Shown here in pieces: positions 45,395 through 56,722 of a stretch of DNA of 64,000 nt. Position numbers and translations under genes: made by a program. The first letter of the stretch is position 1. Each line of letters opens with the position of its first letter. Source of the DNA: Nematopogon swammerdamellus (taxonomy: Eukaryota > Arthropoda > Insecta > Lepidoptera > Adelidae); NCBI GenBank assembly GCA_946902875.1, contig OX336358.1:16237694-16301693 (forward strand), written 5' to 3'. Below the pieces are notes generated by a model, which saw only the letters and a list, made by a program, of their open reading frames with translations, was not told the origin of the DNA and ran no database searches.

Positions 45395-47110
45395 CCCTTA
45401 TGAAACTATCAAACCCAGAATATGAGTACCGCTGCGGTGACGGCGTGATATTGCATGTGCACAGTCGCACCCCCACCCAACTACAGTCCACCCACTAACA
45501 CCACGGGGTGAGAACGACTGTTGCGTACAGCGGCCCCATTCGGAAATAGACCAAAGCGTTTGTTTGAGATCAGACACAAGTCTTCGCCTCTTCATCCACA
45601 ACATCCCGTCTGACTGAAGGGTCACTGGTATAGGATCCATGTGCTGTACTGTCATCCGCATAACAATTTATGTTGCCGAGTGGCAGCATGTCATTGATAT
45701 GCAGAAGAAACAGTGTTGGTGACAAGACAACACAGATCCCTGCGGTACGCCGGCATTCACTGACAGGGCGTCCGAAGAGCAACCGTCCACTAGGACCTGA
45801 ATGCTACGCCCATGTAGGAAGTCGGCGACCCAGTCGCAGAGGCCAGAAGGAAGTCCGTACGACGGAAGCTAGCCCAGAAGCGATTTGTGCCAAACCCATT
45901 CGAATGCCTTGGCAATATCGAGACCAATTCACACCGTTTCAGCACCAATGCAGGAATCATATCCGGCCCACTCGCCTTCCTGGTGTCTAGGGAGATAAGC
46001 TCCGCCCGCACAGTTCGTTGTCGGAACTGTACTTCCGGCATGGAGTTCTCACACCTAGTTATGGATGGGGGGATGGCACCCCATCGTCCATGGTGGAGTT
46101 CTACGCAAAGAGAGCATTTACATTTGCGGAGTGGGCAAGTGAGCCCCCAGGACACTGTAGAGGTGGAAGGGAGGAGCGGTAGAAAATCGATACGACAGAT
46201 TTGGCGAGAGACCAAAACTCACGGCTCCCAGTTGGGTGCTGGTTCAGCCTATCACCAACTCTGCCGATATGCTCGAATTTGGCCCTGACGATAGCCCTCT
46301 TGCAGGATCTGGAGAGGCGGTTGTATTCTTTCTTCAGTTCGGATACATTAGGATCGCGTCTGGTACGAGCGCACGACCATGCACGATAAGCTGCGCCATT
46401 AGCTGCGACAGCTTCACCACAGTCGCGGCTGTACCAGGCCTGGCTTTTACCACCGAGGCGCACGAGGGCGCTGGGAATGAACATCTCCATTCCCCCCAGA
46501 ACCACCTCGGCTACGGCATTGGCGCATTCTGCCGGAATGCGCCAATGCCGTAGCCAAGGTGTAGATCATCCGAGGTGTAGATCATCCGAACTGAAGCATA
46601 GCTCTCTCCATGGGTAGGATGTGATGTATTCTCGCATCCCGTCCCAATCCGCTGACACGTAGTGCCAAATTGGACGCATTCCTCCAGTACGAGACTAAGG
46701 AGGCAAAAATGGCACCGTGGACCCCACTAAACAGTGGTCAGAGAAGCCAAGAGGAGTGCTCACTGTGACTTTGTATCCAGCAGGGTTCGTCGTCAGCAGA
46801 AGATCCAGCAGAGAGGGTGCATGACCGTCCATGTCTGGCACTTTGGTAGGTTGGTCTATCAGTTGAGGCAAGTCATGCGTCAGGGCGAAGTCGTAGGCGG
46901 CTCTCCCCTCGAAGTCAGTTCTCCCGGAGCCCAGCCACTCCTCGTGATGGGCATTAAAATCCCCAAGCAGAACCATATCCGCGGATATATATGTATATAG
47001 GGAAACTACATGCACTTCATCTGCCGCTCTACTCAAGTGCTCGAACAATCGAGCTGTCCCCGCGTCGTCTGAGTGCGACCTGTAGATACTTACAGGCGGA
47101 CACACGCGAC
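45395..47110 (-). pseudogene. CR1/Jockey-like retrotransposon, inverted copy
   Basis: Minus-strand frames give the endonuclease part (FNAHHEEWLGSGRTDFEG, LLDLLLTTNP at 46695-46980), the linker (FIPSALVRLGGKSQAWYSRD), KASGPDMIPALVLKRC, and the motif C region (FLLHINDMLPLGNINCYADD at ~45660-45720), all frameshifted relative to each other. The thumb and 3' tail are missing below 45395. Same family as 41030-44030 but independently decayed. Confidence 0.8.
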
Positions 47111-47315
47111 TCCGTCCCCAAGTGAACCGATTGTGATGATTCTTTTTTTATTTGAAAGCTGGTGCTTTCCGCGTGGTCCCATTTCAATTTCATCAAGATC
47201 GGTTTAGAAAGCGAGGCGGATTCGCGAAGCCAAAAGCCGAGCGATTCCGCCGAGTACATTAATAGCAAAAAATTACTAAAAAAACTGAAATAAAAAACTA
47301 TTAAAAAAAATATAA

Positions 47316-47450
47316 AAACCGCCTTCAAAAATGTATGAAATAAAAAAAATCGAACCCTAGAGTTGAAGGCGGTGCAAGCAAAAATAACCGACCGCCTTCA
47401 ACTCTAGGGTTCGATTTTTTTTTATTTCATACATTTTTGAAGGCGGTTTT
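47316..47450. repeat. Hairpin element with ~60-bp perfect arms
   Basis: The left arm starts AAAAACCGCCTTCAAAAATG and the right arm is its complement, separated by ~15-20 bp. The arms also carry 'gaaccctagagttgaaggcg'. Transcribed or single-stranded, this would form a very stable stem. Confidence 0.85.
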
Positions 47451-47579
47451 TAATTTTTTAAATCGTTTTTTTACAAAAATGTATACACTTTATTTACATA
47501 CAGACTGTACGTGCATGAAATATGTTTAATAAGTTGTTTCGACATACTGTCATACAAATTAAATTACAGAACGAAAGTT

Positions 47580-47990
47580 AAATTTTAAAAGTTCCTAATA
47601 CTATATAGATAGGCCCTACATTTTCGTTCCATAGGCGGCAGGACGGCGCGGCGGAGCGGCGTTGTAGTGGGACGACAGAGGTGGCGGGCGGAATAGCGAG
47701 CCGCGAGCATCGACGACGCTCGCGTGTCGTCTCGTCGGTCGCGGTGCGGGACGATGAGCTGCTGGCGCGCGGGCGGGCGGGCTTATTCTTCCCCACTCCC
47801 CGCAGCCCTCCCGCACCCCGAGTTCAGTGTAGTGCGAGCGCGCGCTTTTTAAACGTTGTTTTATTATATTGCGATACTCGAAACTACTCGAAAGTTCATG
47901 TTTAATGGAGAAATTTTATTGGATAATATACAATTATATTATATTTTGATGTTCTGTGTCTAATAAGTTAATAAAAACAGACGAAGCAAT
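47580..47990. other. GC-rich patch without a recognised gene
   Basis: 47640-47850 is GC-rich with overlapping small frames on both strands (Arg/Pro-rich products). The composition hints at a promoter or 5' UTR, but I see no splice-supported exon. Confidence 0.3.
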
Positions 47991-48655
47991 TTTTCACAGT
48001 GCTTGGGTTATTGCCAAAAATATGTAAAGGTGTGATCCATAAGGAAAATTTCCTAGATAATTATGAAAAGCGATATATTTAAAGAAATTAGGAGATGAAA
48101 AAAAATAAAAATTGACAGAGTAATTTTTATAGGTATTTTCAAATTTCTGCCTGTTCGAAATCGAAATTTTCCTAGATAATGTTATATATATACTCTTATT
48201 AATATATAATATCATATTCCGAAAGAATTTTGGACAGAGCAATTTTTCACAGCGAATTATTGCCGAAAATCTGTAAAGGTGTGATCGATAAGGAAAATTT
48301 CCTAGATACTTGTCTAAAGCGATATATATAAATAAATTAAGACATATAATAAAATAAAAATTGACAGAGCAATTTTTCTGAAGAAGTTGTGATACAAAAT
48401 AGGTATTTTCAAATTTCTGCCTATTCGAAATCGAAATTTTCATAGATAATGTTATATATATACTCTTATTAATATATAATATCATATACCGAAGGAATTT
48501 CGGACGGAGCAATTTTTCACCAGCAGTTATAAGCGATTTTCATCTTTAGGTATAAATACCTAACTTCCAAACATAAAAAATCCTAGATAATTTGTCAAAC
48601 GTGTATTTTAAACCCTACTTTATCACACTGCAAAGATTCAGCGACAGAGGAATTA

Positions 48656-49929
48656 CGTCGAGTGGAAATGCTTTATTGATTGGAGTAAACGGACATACAG
48701 AGCTGTCTCGGCGGTGGACTTTCATTTAGTTCGGTGGTATCAATAATCCGGATATGTTAATTAATTAAAACTACCACGATTTTTTGTAACCGAGATTTAA
48801 AATCCCCGGCGCGGCGGCGCGGGGCGGCGCGACGCGGCGCCCGCCCTCCCGAGCTAAACTAAAATGCTTGCTCAAATGATTCACTCGTAGAACCCTGTCA
48901 ACACTGATGAAACCGCTGCGCGAGGTCACGGTGACATGGTTCTAAAGATGCACTAAGTAACTACTGCTCCGAAAACTGATTATCTATGTGAAACTGGAAG
49001 CGTCTAACTTGGTGTAATTATATTGCAAACTCTAAAGTAAAAGCAAAGAGTTTGTATTATGTAAGGAGCGCAGCGACGTAATACAAACTCTGAGTAAAAC
49101 AATAAAATAAAAAACCCGGCAAGTGCGAGTCGAACTCGTGCACCGAGGGTTCCGTATATCATGGTCAGCGCCACTCACGCCATCTATGCGTATTAGTTAA
49201 AATGTTTCATACTCTTTTCGGTAGATGGCGCCCATACACTTTTTAGTTTCTTGTATGGGGACTCCGTGAATTTTTAAATTTTTCTTATTTGTTGTTATAT
49301 CGGCCATAATAATAATATTTGTATTTATTTTTTATTGTACACCATTTTTCGATAAAATAAGGTACAAAAAGGTCGGCTGAATGCAGATCTGCATTATGTT
49401 AGAGCAAACCTTTGGGATGTACATATATAATACATAATTATTCTGTGAAAATTTCAGCGGGCTACCTATTACGGTTCAAGAGATACAGCCCTTGGACAGA
49501 CAGACGGACAGATAGACGGCGCGCGTAGGCTAAGTAATAGGGTCCCGTACGACACCCACACCGCACCGCCCCGGTGCGGTGTGGGTGGTGGTACGGAACC
49601 GCGTCGTCTGCGTCGTCATCGGTGCGCGAGTCCCACTCGCACTTGGCCGAGGATGCATGAATATTTTTATTTAATTTAGGTAGTTAAATTAACGTTCTGT
49701 TCAATATAAATTTTTCCTTTTGCATGCAATAATAAAACAATAATATTAGAGGATAACCGAAGTGCTGACCGACCGAAGTGATGCTTGTTCTTATATCAAA
49801 CATCAATCAAACGTTATTGGTACTTGCTTGGACGGTAAAGTACCTAGGTACTTGCAGATAGTAAATTGTTGGATCTAAGTAAATTGTAAGAGGAAGTGAT
49901 TGTTGAGAACTAGGTCGATGAACCTTTTG
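48656..49929. other. Intergenic, repeat-derived
   Basis: A GGCGCGGCGGCGCGG patch lies at 48800-48850. At 49110-49560 there is a widespread insect repeat ('aaaacccggcaagtgcgagt', then 'tctgtgaaaatttcagcggg', then a GACAGACGGAC run and 'aatagggtcccgtac'). No coding sequence recognised. Confidence 0.45.
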
Positions 49930-49975
49930 TGAATTTGACCGCAATTCGGTCAAATTCACGAGCTCAATATAAAAG
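49930..49975 (+). promoter_or_regulatory. 13-bp palindromic stem followed by a TATA box
   Basis: GTGAATTTGACCG and its complement CGGTCAAATTCAC (49930-49960) flank a 5-nt loop. TATAAAAG follows at 49968-49975. Together with the downstream ATG exon at 50105 this looks like a core promoter with an upstream inverted-repeat site. Confidence 0.5.
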
Positions 49976-50104
49976 TGACTCAATTGATCTGGTTAGCTCC
50001 TCTATGGTTCGCTTGTGACGTGCCGCGTGCGTGTGAGTTTCCCGCAACATTCACTATCTATATAATATCTTAATTAATTAGGTCGCGCAATTATTTGTTC
50101 GACG

Positions 50105-50156
50105 ATGGCGCGCGCGGGCTCTTGTTTGAGTTTGATACTCAATCTGCCGATAATAA
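50105..50156 (+). CDS. Candidate first coding exon with signal peptide
   Basis: ATG in the context GACGATGG, then MARAGSCLSLILNLPII, ending in phase 1 at a consensus donor A|GTAAGT (50157). It lies 137 bp after a TATAAAAG box, so a 5' UTR of about 100 nt is implied. Downstream plus-strand exons were not recognised within the window. It could belong to a long gene continuing to the right, or be a chance match. Confidence 0.4.
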
Positions 50157-50843
50157 GTAAGTTGTCTGACTTCCAAATGAAGTCAGCAATTTGCCAATGA
50201 AGGTGAAAATAGTTTGAAGAGCGATCTAAGTGAATTGAACTAGGTAGGTACCTACTTACTTACTCAAGCTTTAGTCAGGTTCATGAGCTATCGCTGGTCG
50301 GTAGGAGCTTGTTCAACGTTAGGTACCTATATTATATATTATTATAATGCGCGAGTTGCGCGACAGGTGTTACTCATACGGAAGTACTGCTTCGTCAGCC
50401 TCGGTCCCTGGTCTGCATGTCACTATTGTGCATCCCTCTGGTAGGGTTTAATACGTTCCGTTCGGATCAATCCGACTATACCTACCTGCGAATAGCAAGA
50501 CGGCTAGCTAGTTCATGTTTTCCGTTCAGTTAGTGTAGACGACACGATCAAAGTGAAGCGCTGACATGGCACCTAGGTTTACCGAGGTGTGATGGGCTGA
50601 CATCACGGGCCACGGGCGTAGTAGATGACGTAACACACAGGCTCACACACAGACTCACAGGTGAGAGGAGCGGGAAAGGAATCTCGGATCTAACTGGAAG
50701 GGGACACATTGGGTTATTTCGTAATAAACGTAATTCCAAAATGAGCTATCTTTCACTGAGTGTTTATTTACTACGTTTGTTTAATAAATTATTAATTAAA
50801 TAAATAATGTTCAAGTGCTCGTGCTGGCTGGAGTAGGTAGAGT
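50157..50843. other. Intergenic with a family A repeat copy
   Basis: Positions 50400-50650 match the family A repeat in inverted orientation with many changes. The rest is AT-rich and unremarkable. Confidence 0.4.
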
Positions 50844-53376
50844 CTAGCTAGATGTGTGCGCGGAGTATGCGAGCTGGTGCGCGTGGAGCGCGCGCGCCTG
50901 GTAGGGCGCGTGCTGGTGCGCATGCGCGTCCCAGCCGGGCGCGTGCTCCACGTGGTGGTCCACGTGGTGCTCCACGTGGTGCTGCGGGTAGTGTATCACC
51001 TCGTAGTTGACCACTTTCGGCTTGGTGAACTTGAAGATCACCATCGCACCTGCAACCATCAACCAACTCGTTCACTGAAGCCGCCTCCAACCACACAGTG
51101 CTCAACATAGAATCACTCTGTGTCCCCCCGACAACCGGGTTAAGCAGACCAGGAGAAGAGAAGCCGCCTCCAACCACACAGTGCTCAACATACAATCACT
51201 CTGTGTCCCCCCGACAACCGGGTTAAGCAGACCAGGAGAACACAACCTCGGCTGTGTTCTCCTCTAGTCAAGTGTAGCCAGCAATCCAGGGAAGTCTTCG
51301 GTATGGCACCTACCTTCTCGGAGGTGATATTGCTGGTCGGAGCATGCGCTTTGGCCCCTCCAACTCAGCCACCCATACCGGATTACATAAAAAAAACCTT
51401 CTAGGTGGTAGCGATTGACCCATCCGGGTTGATACCACCGAAATAAAAGGTCGTCGGTCGAAACGGCTATGATGTAAATAGTTCGTGTTTACCGTCCAGC
51501 TCTGTGTAGCCGACACGACCAAAGGGAAGCACTGACACGACAGCTAGTTCAGCGATGTGTCGCTGGTGGGAAGCGAGTGGGTAGGTGAGATGAGAGACAG
51601 TAGCGTCTGACCGGAGAGCACGAGGGAGATGAGGCCGAGGGTGAGCGCCTTCCAGGTCTTGAGGGCGATGAGGGCCAGCGCGAGCGGCACCAGCACCGAC
51701 GCCTTGAACTTGAGCCCCAGCAGGAACGGCACCAGCACCTTCTTGACGAACCCGTGCTCTGCGCACACGCACACACCCCTTCACACACCCGCGCACACCG
51801 CGCGCACCGCCCTCCTCTCCACGCTGTATCCCGACAGTCGGGGTAAGCCATGCCATATAGGTGATCTGCAGCGACCTTGCTCGTCTTGTGGCCTTCGTGA
51901 AGAAGACAGGCTGACTGGGGTTGCTGGAGATCGAGGAGGTCTGGCACGAAGGTCCCCGACCAAGTGGGACTAGTTTGCAGGTTTAGAACCCAAACAAAAC
52001 AACAAGCCATAGGGTAAACTACAGCAAAACACCCATCACTACGTCAGGCAAACAAGACAACTAGGTAGCGGGCACCAAGCACGAAGGCACACTGCATGAC
52101 TGTGGAACGACCAAGCCTAGGTCAGAGGTGGCTAGCCTCTCGACGACCTCTAGCGCGGCATTTTGATAGGTCACACCATAAAACATCGAGCAAACCAAGA
52201 TTGTGATAATGACTGCATCTGTCACTGTGACGAGCTAGACGAGGGCGGCGCGGAGCGCCGCGGCGACGCCACTGCCGCGCCGCCACCGCCCGGGCTGCAT
52301 ATTTCCAAAGTCTAGTATGCGAGTTGCTCTGATCGGTGGAGAGACGAGTCCGCCTCCGGCACCCCCAGCGAACCTACTGAATCCGATATTGGTTTGGTCG
52401 AATATGTACTTTGGTGGCTCAGTGGTAGAGTGGAGGGTTTTTATTTTGATCTCGGCCATGGGTTCGTGTCCCTTTTGTCAAAATTTGTTTTGTTTTGTTT
52501 TTTTTAAGCAATGTTAGGGTTTTAAAATTAGGTTATGGTTTTTTTTATAACCACCTAAGAAAACTTTATTTTCGGAAATACTTCCGAAATTTTTATTTCC
52601 CGCCAAAGTTGAGAACGACCAATCACAGGAACTCGCATACTAGACTTTGGAAATATGCACCCGGGCTCGTGTCTCACCCAACTGTCATTCTTTAGTAGGG
52701 ACGATCCACAGGAACGTTTCTATCTGATTGATGTCAATAATTTACTATGACAAATTCCCACCGAAATGATGGTACTTAGTGGTCTAGCACATTGCACTGA
52801 TCTAGGAATTAACCCTGCCTACCTATTCTCGCACAAACATCGTTTCAAGATGAACGTTTCGCACTGTTTGCCAAACTTACTCTTGATCTTGAGTTTGAGT
52901 TTGTGCTTCTTGGAGCGGGCCTCGCCGGCGGCGACGTCGGCGTCGTCCAGGAGGGGCACGTCGAGCTCGGCGGGCAGGTCGCGCAGCAGCGCGCGCGGCA
53001 CCAACCCCGCCGCCGCCGCGCCCCGCCCCGACAGCAGCGCCGGCACGCGCGCGCGCACCGAGTGCGTCGCCAGGAAGCGCTCCACCCGCTCCAGCACCTC
53101 GTACGCCGGCTCGCGCGCCACCCGCGCCTCCGCCGCCGCCTCCTCCTCCTCCTCCGCGTCGCCGCTCCGCACGAGGCTGAGATCCTCCGTGATTCTGATC
53201 TCGTGGTCGCCGGCGACGCGCGACGCCCACTCGAGCGCGCGCGGCCGCACGCACGCTATCGAGTACCGGCTGAGGCATTCGCTGTACACGTCACGGGCGA
53301 GCTCCACTGCCGAGTACTGGGCACTCGCACAAGCCGCCATGGCTAGTAGCACTATTAGTTTGTGCATCGCGGACAC
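50844..53376 (-). CDS. Osiris family protein, three exons
   Basis: Exons 52881-53376, 51612-51758 and 50844-51049 join in phase 1 at both introns, giving 282 aa. Osiris proteins are insect endomembrane/secretory proteins of cuticle-secreting epithelia and trachea. Exon 1 has a signal peptide ([17 protein letters not shown]), the two-Cys region ([18 protein letters not shown]) and an acidic EEEEE run. Exon 2 is the hallmark hydrophobic block following KK ([14 protein letters not shown], then [13 protein letters not shown]). Exon 3 has the usual Tyr/His-rich end ([15 protein letters not shown]). Start could be at 53376 (MSAMHKL) or 53367 (MHKL). Osiris genes usually occur in clusters; no second one is seen here. 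The orthologue number cannot be assigned by eye. Intron 1 carries a MITE and repeats; intron 2 a short tandem duplication. Confidence 0.93.
51079..51240. repeat. Tandem duplication of ~82 bp in Osiris intron 2
   Basis: 'gaagccgcctccaaccacac' through 'gcagaccaggagaa' occurs twice in direct succession with one or two differences. Confidence 0.85.
52302..52660. mobile_element. MITE with a tRNA-like core in Osiris intron 1
   Basis: Inverted termini TGCATATTTCCAAAGTCTAG... with near-perfect complementarity over ~36 bp, flanked by CCCGGGC on both sides (a possible 7-bp target duplication, though palindromic). Inside, at ~52410-52470, 'tggctcagtggtagagtgg' and 'gggttcgtgtcc' resemble tRNA A and B boxes. 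Confidence 0.65.
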
Positions 53377-53476
53377 TGTCGGTGTCGGACTGGTAGGTGT
53401 CGTCGGTGTGTGGGGGCGCGCGCGGTCCGCTGCCCGCTCGCAAGTACAATGTACGGGATCGCTGGGCAGGGCGACG

Positions 53477-53484
53477 TTTATATA
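53477..53484 (-). promoter_or_regulatory. TATA box of the Osiris gene
   Basis: TATATAAA on the minus strand. A start site about 30 bp downstream (near 53452, at 'gtacattg') would give a ~75-nt 5' UTR before the ATG. Confidence 0.65.
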
Positions 53485-53829
53485 GTGGCATTAATACGTG
53501 ATCCGATGCCGGAATGCCTGCGCACGAGCTACGGCTCGCACATGCTAATCGGGAGGTGATAGTGGAAGGAAAACTATCACTCGGCATCCGGTCCGCCGCG
53601 CCGCAGAAGATCGCCGCTACGACGACTTCTACGTGTATCGATCGATCGATGCGCTGCGCGCGCGCGGAATAGTGATCAGTTCGCGGTGAAAAGTGTTTTG
53701 ACATCACTAACTACCTACCTTACTATCTACAATACAATAACTACAAATCAATTATTTGAATTATTGTATTGTATTGTATTAACATTCTTTTTATTATTAT
53801 TGTAGAAACTTTACTAATTAATATTTTTT

Positions 53830-54480
53830 TTTATTGAAAGTTCGACATGTGGCACTGAGCCACCCATAAGGTGTCTAACGACGCCCATGGACATTCGGTC
53901 GTACGCGAGGGTTGCGAATTCCATGCAGGCCTGACAGGTTCCTATCCAGGCCCATCTTGTAGGGAAGGACCCGAGACTGTACTTGAGGGAAATATATGGG
54001 CGCTCCATATCAGAGCGCTCCAGAGTTTACCGGTTACGTAGAGGAAAGATCTATGAACTGGTTGGTGCGCATCATCGGGATGTTCATGAAGATGTAAAGA
54101 AGAAATTCCAGCCCGGTGCGCGTGGTGCGGAGGTGGAAAGGGGGCGGCGGAATGGCGTTGTACGAATGGGGAGTACTCTTCCGAGTACTCCCCATGTAAT
54201 AGAACACACTTAGGGCACCGACATCCCTACGGAGAAGTGGTTCTAGATCGCGGGACACTTCGGCGTCACCCTAGTCCAGAGGCGGAAGCTGGTATTTGGC
54301 AGAGCCATCCCACAGGTGCGATACTCCAAGCAGGACCTGATCTGCGATTTAAACAAAAGCAGGCTTTGGTCTGGCGTTAAGTACTGTCGCACCTTATTGA
54401 ATACACCCAGCTTTTTAGAAGCCATCAACTTGTCCTTATTCTCGATATGGCGATGAAAGTTTAGGTCGTGCGACAGACAG
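53830..54480 (-). pseudogene. CR1/Jockey-like retrotransposon, 3' half, minus strand
   Basis: Read on the minus strand from 54480: 'cgacctaaactttcatcgcc' (RHIE region), KKLGVFNKVRQYLTPDQSLL, FKSQIRSCLEY, then decayed frames and the tail (RMSMGVVRHLMGG, AATAAAAAAAA at ~53830). About 75 bp upstream of the Osiris promoter region there is no overlap. Heavily mutated. Confidence 0.8.
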
Positions 54481-55567
54481 TAAGTAAATTTCCTATAAGT
54501 ATGTTTATGAATTATAATGATAAAACTGTATTATTCTACAATATAATACTTAAACAAAATTGTCACTGGCGCAGCTAGATCGGCAGAAGTAGGTATTATT
54601 TTATTTTCATCATACATACATAACATTAATTATAGCATTTGGTAAATTCCACCAAGTGTGAGTGGAGCGGAGGACAGCTTGCGAGTAATCTCTGCTTGGT
54701 GCATGGGTTCTCACGCGGACCGGGGGGATGGAGATCCCGATGCTCATCCACGACGGCGGTCACCAACCACACCACCCACGTGGGCTGTAGATAGATACCT
54801 ATGTCTATGTATACATGTGCTCATTCAATGCACTGCCTTCATTTCGCACACCAAGACCAAGACCAAGAGCAAGAGGCACAAATTCTTTAAATTGCTTAAT
54901 TTATTATTGAATATGCCGTGTCGTGTTTTGAAAATGACTTTCAAATTGTATGTTCAACTTGGTTCAACCTACCCATACATACAAGAACACACAACCAACA
55001 CAGTCTAACAACATACTGGCGAGGTTCTAATGCCTGTTGTGATCTCCACGCAGTGAACAGATTACGCAGGTGGTGATGTCATTCTCGCCCACCTTACACA
55101 ATTTACGCCAACTAAACAAAAGTTGAGTGAGACGCCTCGCCCGCCGCCGGACTCCCCGGTACAATGTCGCCTGTAGGTACATTTCCGACCACAATGATAG
55201 GTTTGGAGTTTGCATTCGCCTGGCCAGGTATTCCGCCCGCGTGCGACCAAGTGAAAGAAGGCTCTGCCTGCGTGCCGCGCCTCCGCACCCGCCGCGGCGC
55301 CCCGCATGCTAACGATCAGCTGGCCGGAGCGGAAGGAGAGTGCTCGCCTTGTTCGGGGACCGCACCCTACATTCGTTTGCTTCATTCAGCTCAGCCTGAC
55401 GACGGCTGGCTGACCGCGGATTGAACTGACAAAGGGTATCGCCGGTCAAAACGTTGCAAATGACCTCACTTACCTACAAACAAATTTTGTCGGTCGATGT
55501 TCCGAACATCCTGTATATTATTTATTATAAAACGAAAAATAAGACTGCATAAAAAAAAACAAGAGAG
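54481..55567. other. No gene recognised
   Basis: Mixed composition. Minus- and plus-strand small frames at 54658-55424 show no domain, splice support or known motif. Possible decayed repeats only. Confidence 0.3.
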
Positions 55568-55808
55568 CAAATTATATTTTATGAAACCCCTCCACTGTTA
55601 GCCCCAGCAGTCGGGGAGCCTTTTTTATTATTATTAATTAAACGGTTTTATTTAGCTTGACTCCGTATATTTGTTTGTTTGTTTGTTACTATCTTTGTTT
55701 CAAATCTTGCGACAACTTTTTCAACTACTTCTACTGCACCGATTTTTATGAAACTTTGCACACACATTGAGTTCTCGTGACAATACAATATTATGATAAT
55801 TTCAACTT

Positions 55809-56715
55809 GGTAACGAGGGTCTGATGATGGAGTCAGGAGGTGGACAGTGGAACTCTTCAACCGTTACTAGTAACCCCCTCGAGTTTGGGCTCATTTGGTT
55901 GGTTTGGACGAGTGTCCCATAGTTCTACCAATACACTTGGTGACGAGGGTCTGATGATGGAGTCAGGAGGTGTACAGTGGAACTCTTCAACTGCTACTAG
56001 TAACCCCCTCGAGTTTGGGCTCATTTGCTTGGTTTGGACGAGTGTCACATACTTCTACCAATACACTTGGTGACGAGGGTCTGATGATGGAGTCAGGAGG
56101 TGTACAGTGGAACTCTTCAACCGTTACTAGTAACCCCCTCGAGTTTGGGCTCAATGGTTTGTTTGGACGAGTGTCCCATACTTCTACCAATACACTTGGT
56201 GACGAGGGTCTGATGATGGAGTCAGGAAGTGTACAGTGGAACTCTTGAACCGTTACTAGTAGCCCCCTCGAATTTGGGCTCATTTTGTTGGTCTGGACGA
56301 GTGTCCCATACTTCTACCAATACACTTGGTGACGAGGGTCTGATGATGGAGTCAGGAGGTGTACAGTGGAACTCTTCCTTCAACCGTTACTAGTAACCCC
56401 CTCGAGTTTGGGCTCATTTGGTTGGTTTGGACGAGTGTCCCATACTTCTACCAATACACTTGGTGACGAGGGTCTGATGATGGAGTCAGGAGGTGTACAG
56501 TGGAACTCTTCAACCTTTACTAGTAACCTCCTCGAGTTTGGGCTCATATGGTTGGCTTGGACGAGTGTCGCATACTTCTACCAACACACTTGGTGACGAG
56601 GGTCTGATGTTGAAGTCAGGAGGTGTACAGTGGAACTCTTCAACCGTTACTTACTAGTAACCCCCTCGAGTTTGGGCTCATTTGGTTTGTTTGGACGAGC
56701 GTCCCATACTTGTCG
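55809..56715 (+). repeat. Tandem array, seven units of ~130 bp
   Basis: Units begin GGTGACGAGGGTCTGATG at 55809, 55939, 56069, 56198, 56328, 56462 and 56592; the period is 129-130 bp, with one unit of 134 bp carrying a small insertion. Units differ at a few positions. The last unit runs directly into the helicase fragment. Confidence 0.95.
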
Positions 56716-56722
56716 AACATAA

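Larger units (their letters stand above)
39987..48655. mobile_element. 8.7-kb interval bounded by ~0.6-kb inverted repeats
   Basis: The left arm 39987-40560 and the right arm 48000-48655 are inverted copies of one another, starting with TAATTCCTCTGTCGCTGAA at each outer end and highly similar throughout. Each arm contains tandem copies of a ~267-bp unit marked by 'ttgctccgtccgaaattcc'. Between them lie two opposed CR1-like copies, a 102-bp minisatellite and a hairpin, but no recognisable transposase. It could be a large TIR transposon colonised by other elements, or two inverted insertions of one repeat. I found no target site duplication. Confidence 0.55.

Noticed and set aside
52405..52472. 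tRNA gene
   Set aside because: The acceptor stem does not pair and it lies within MITE termini.
52877..53346. Long Gly/Ala/Arg-rich frames overlapping Osiris exon 1
   Set aside because: They are alternate-frame readings of a GC-rich exon; the Osiris frame has the signal peptide, two-Cys motif and in-phase splicing.
55840..56596. Repeat protein encoded by the 130-bp array
   Set aside because: The period is not a multiple of three, so frames break at each unit.
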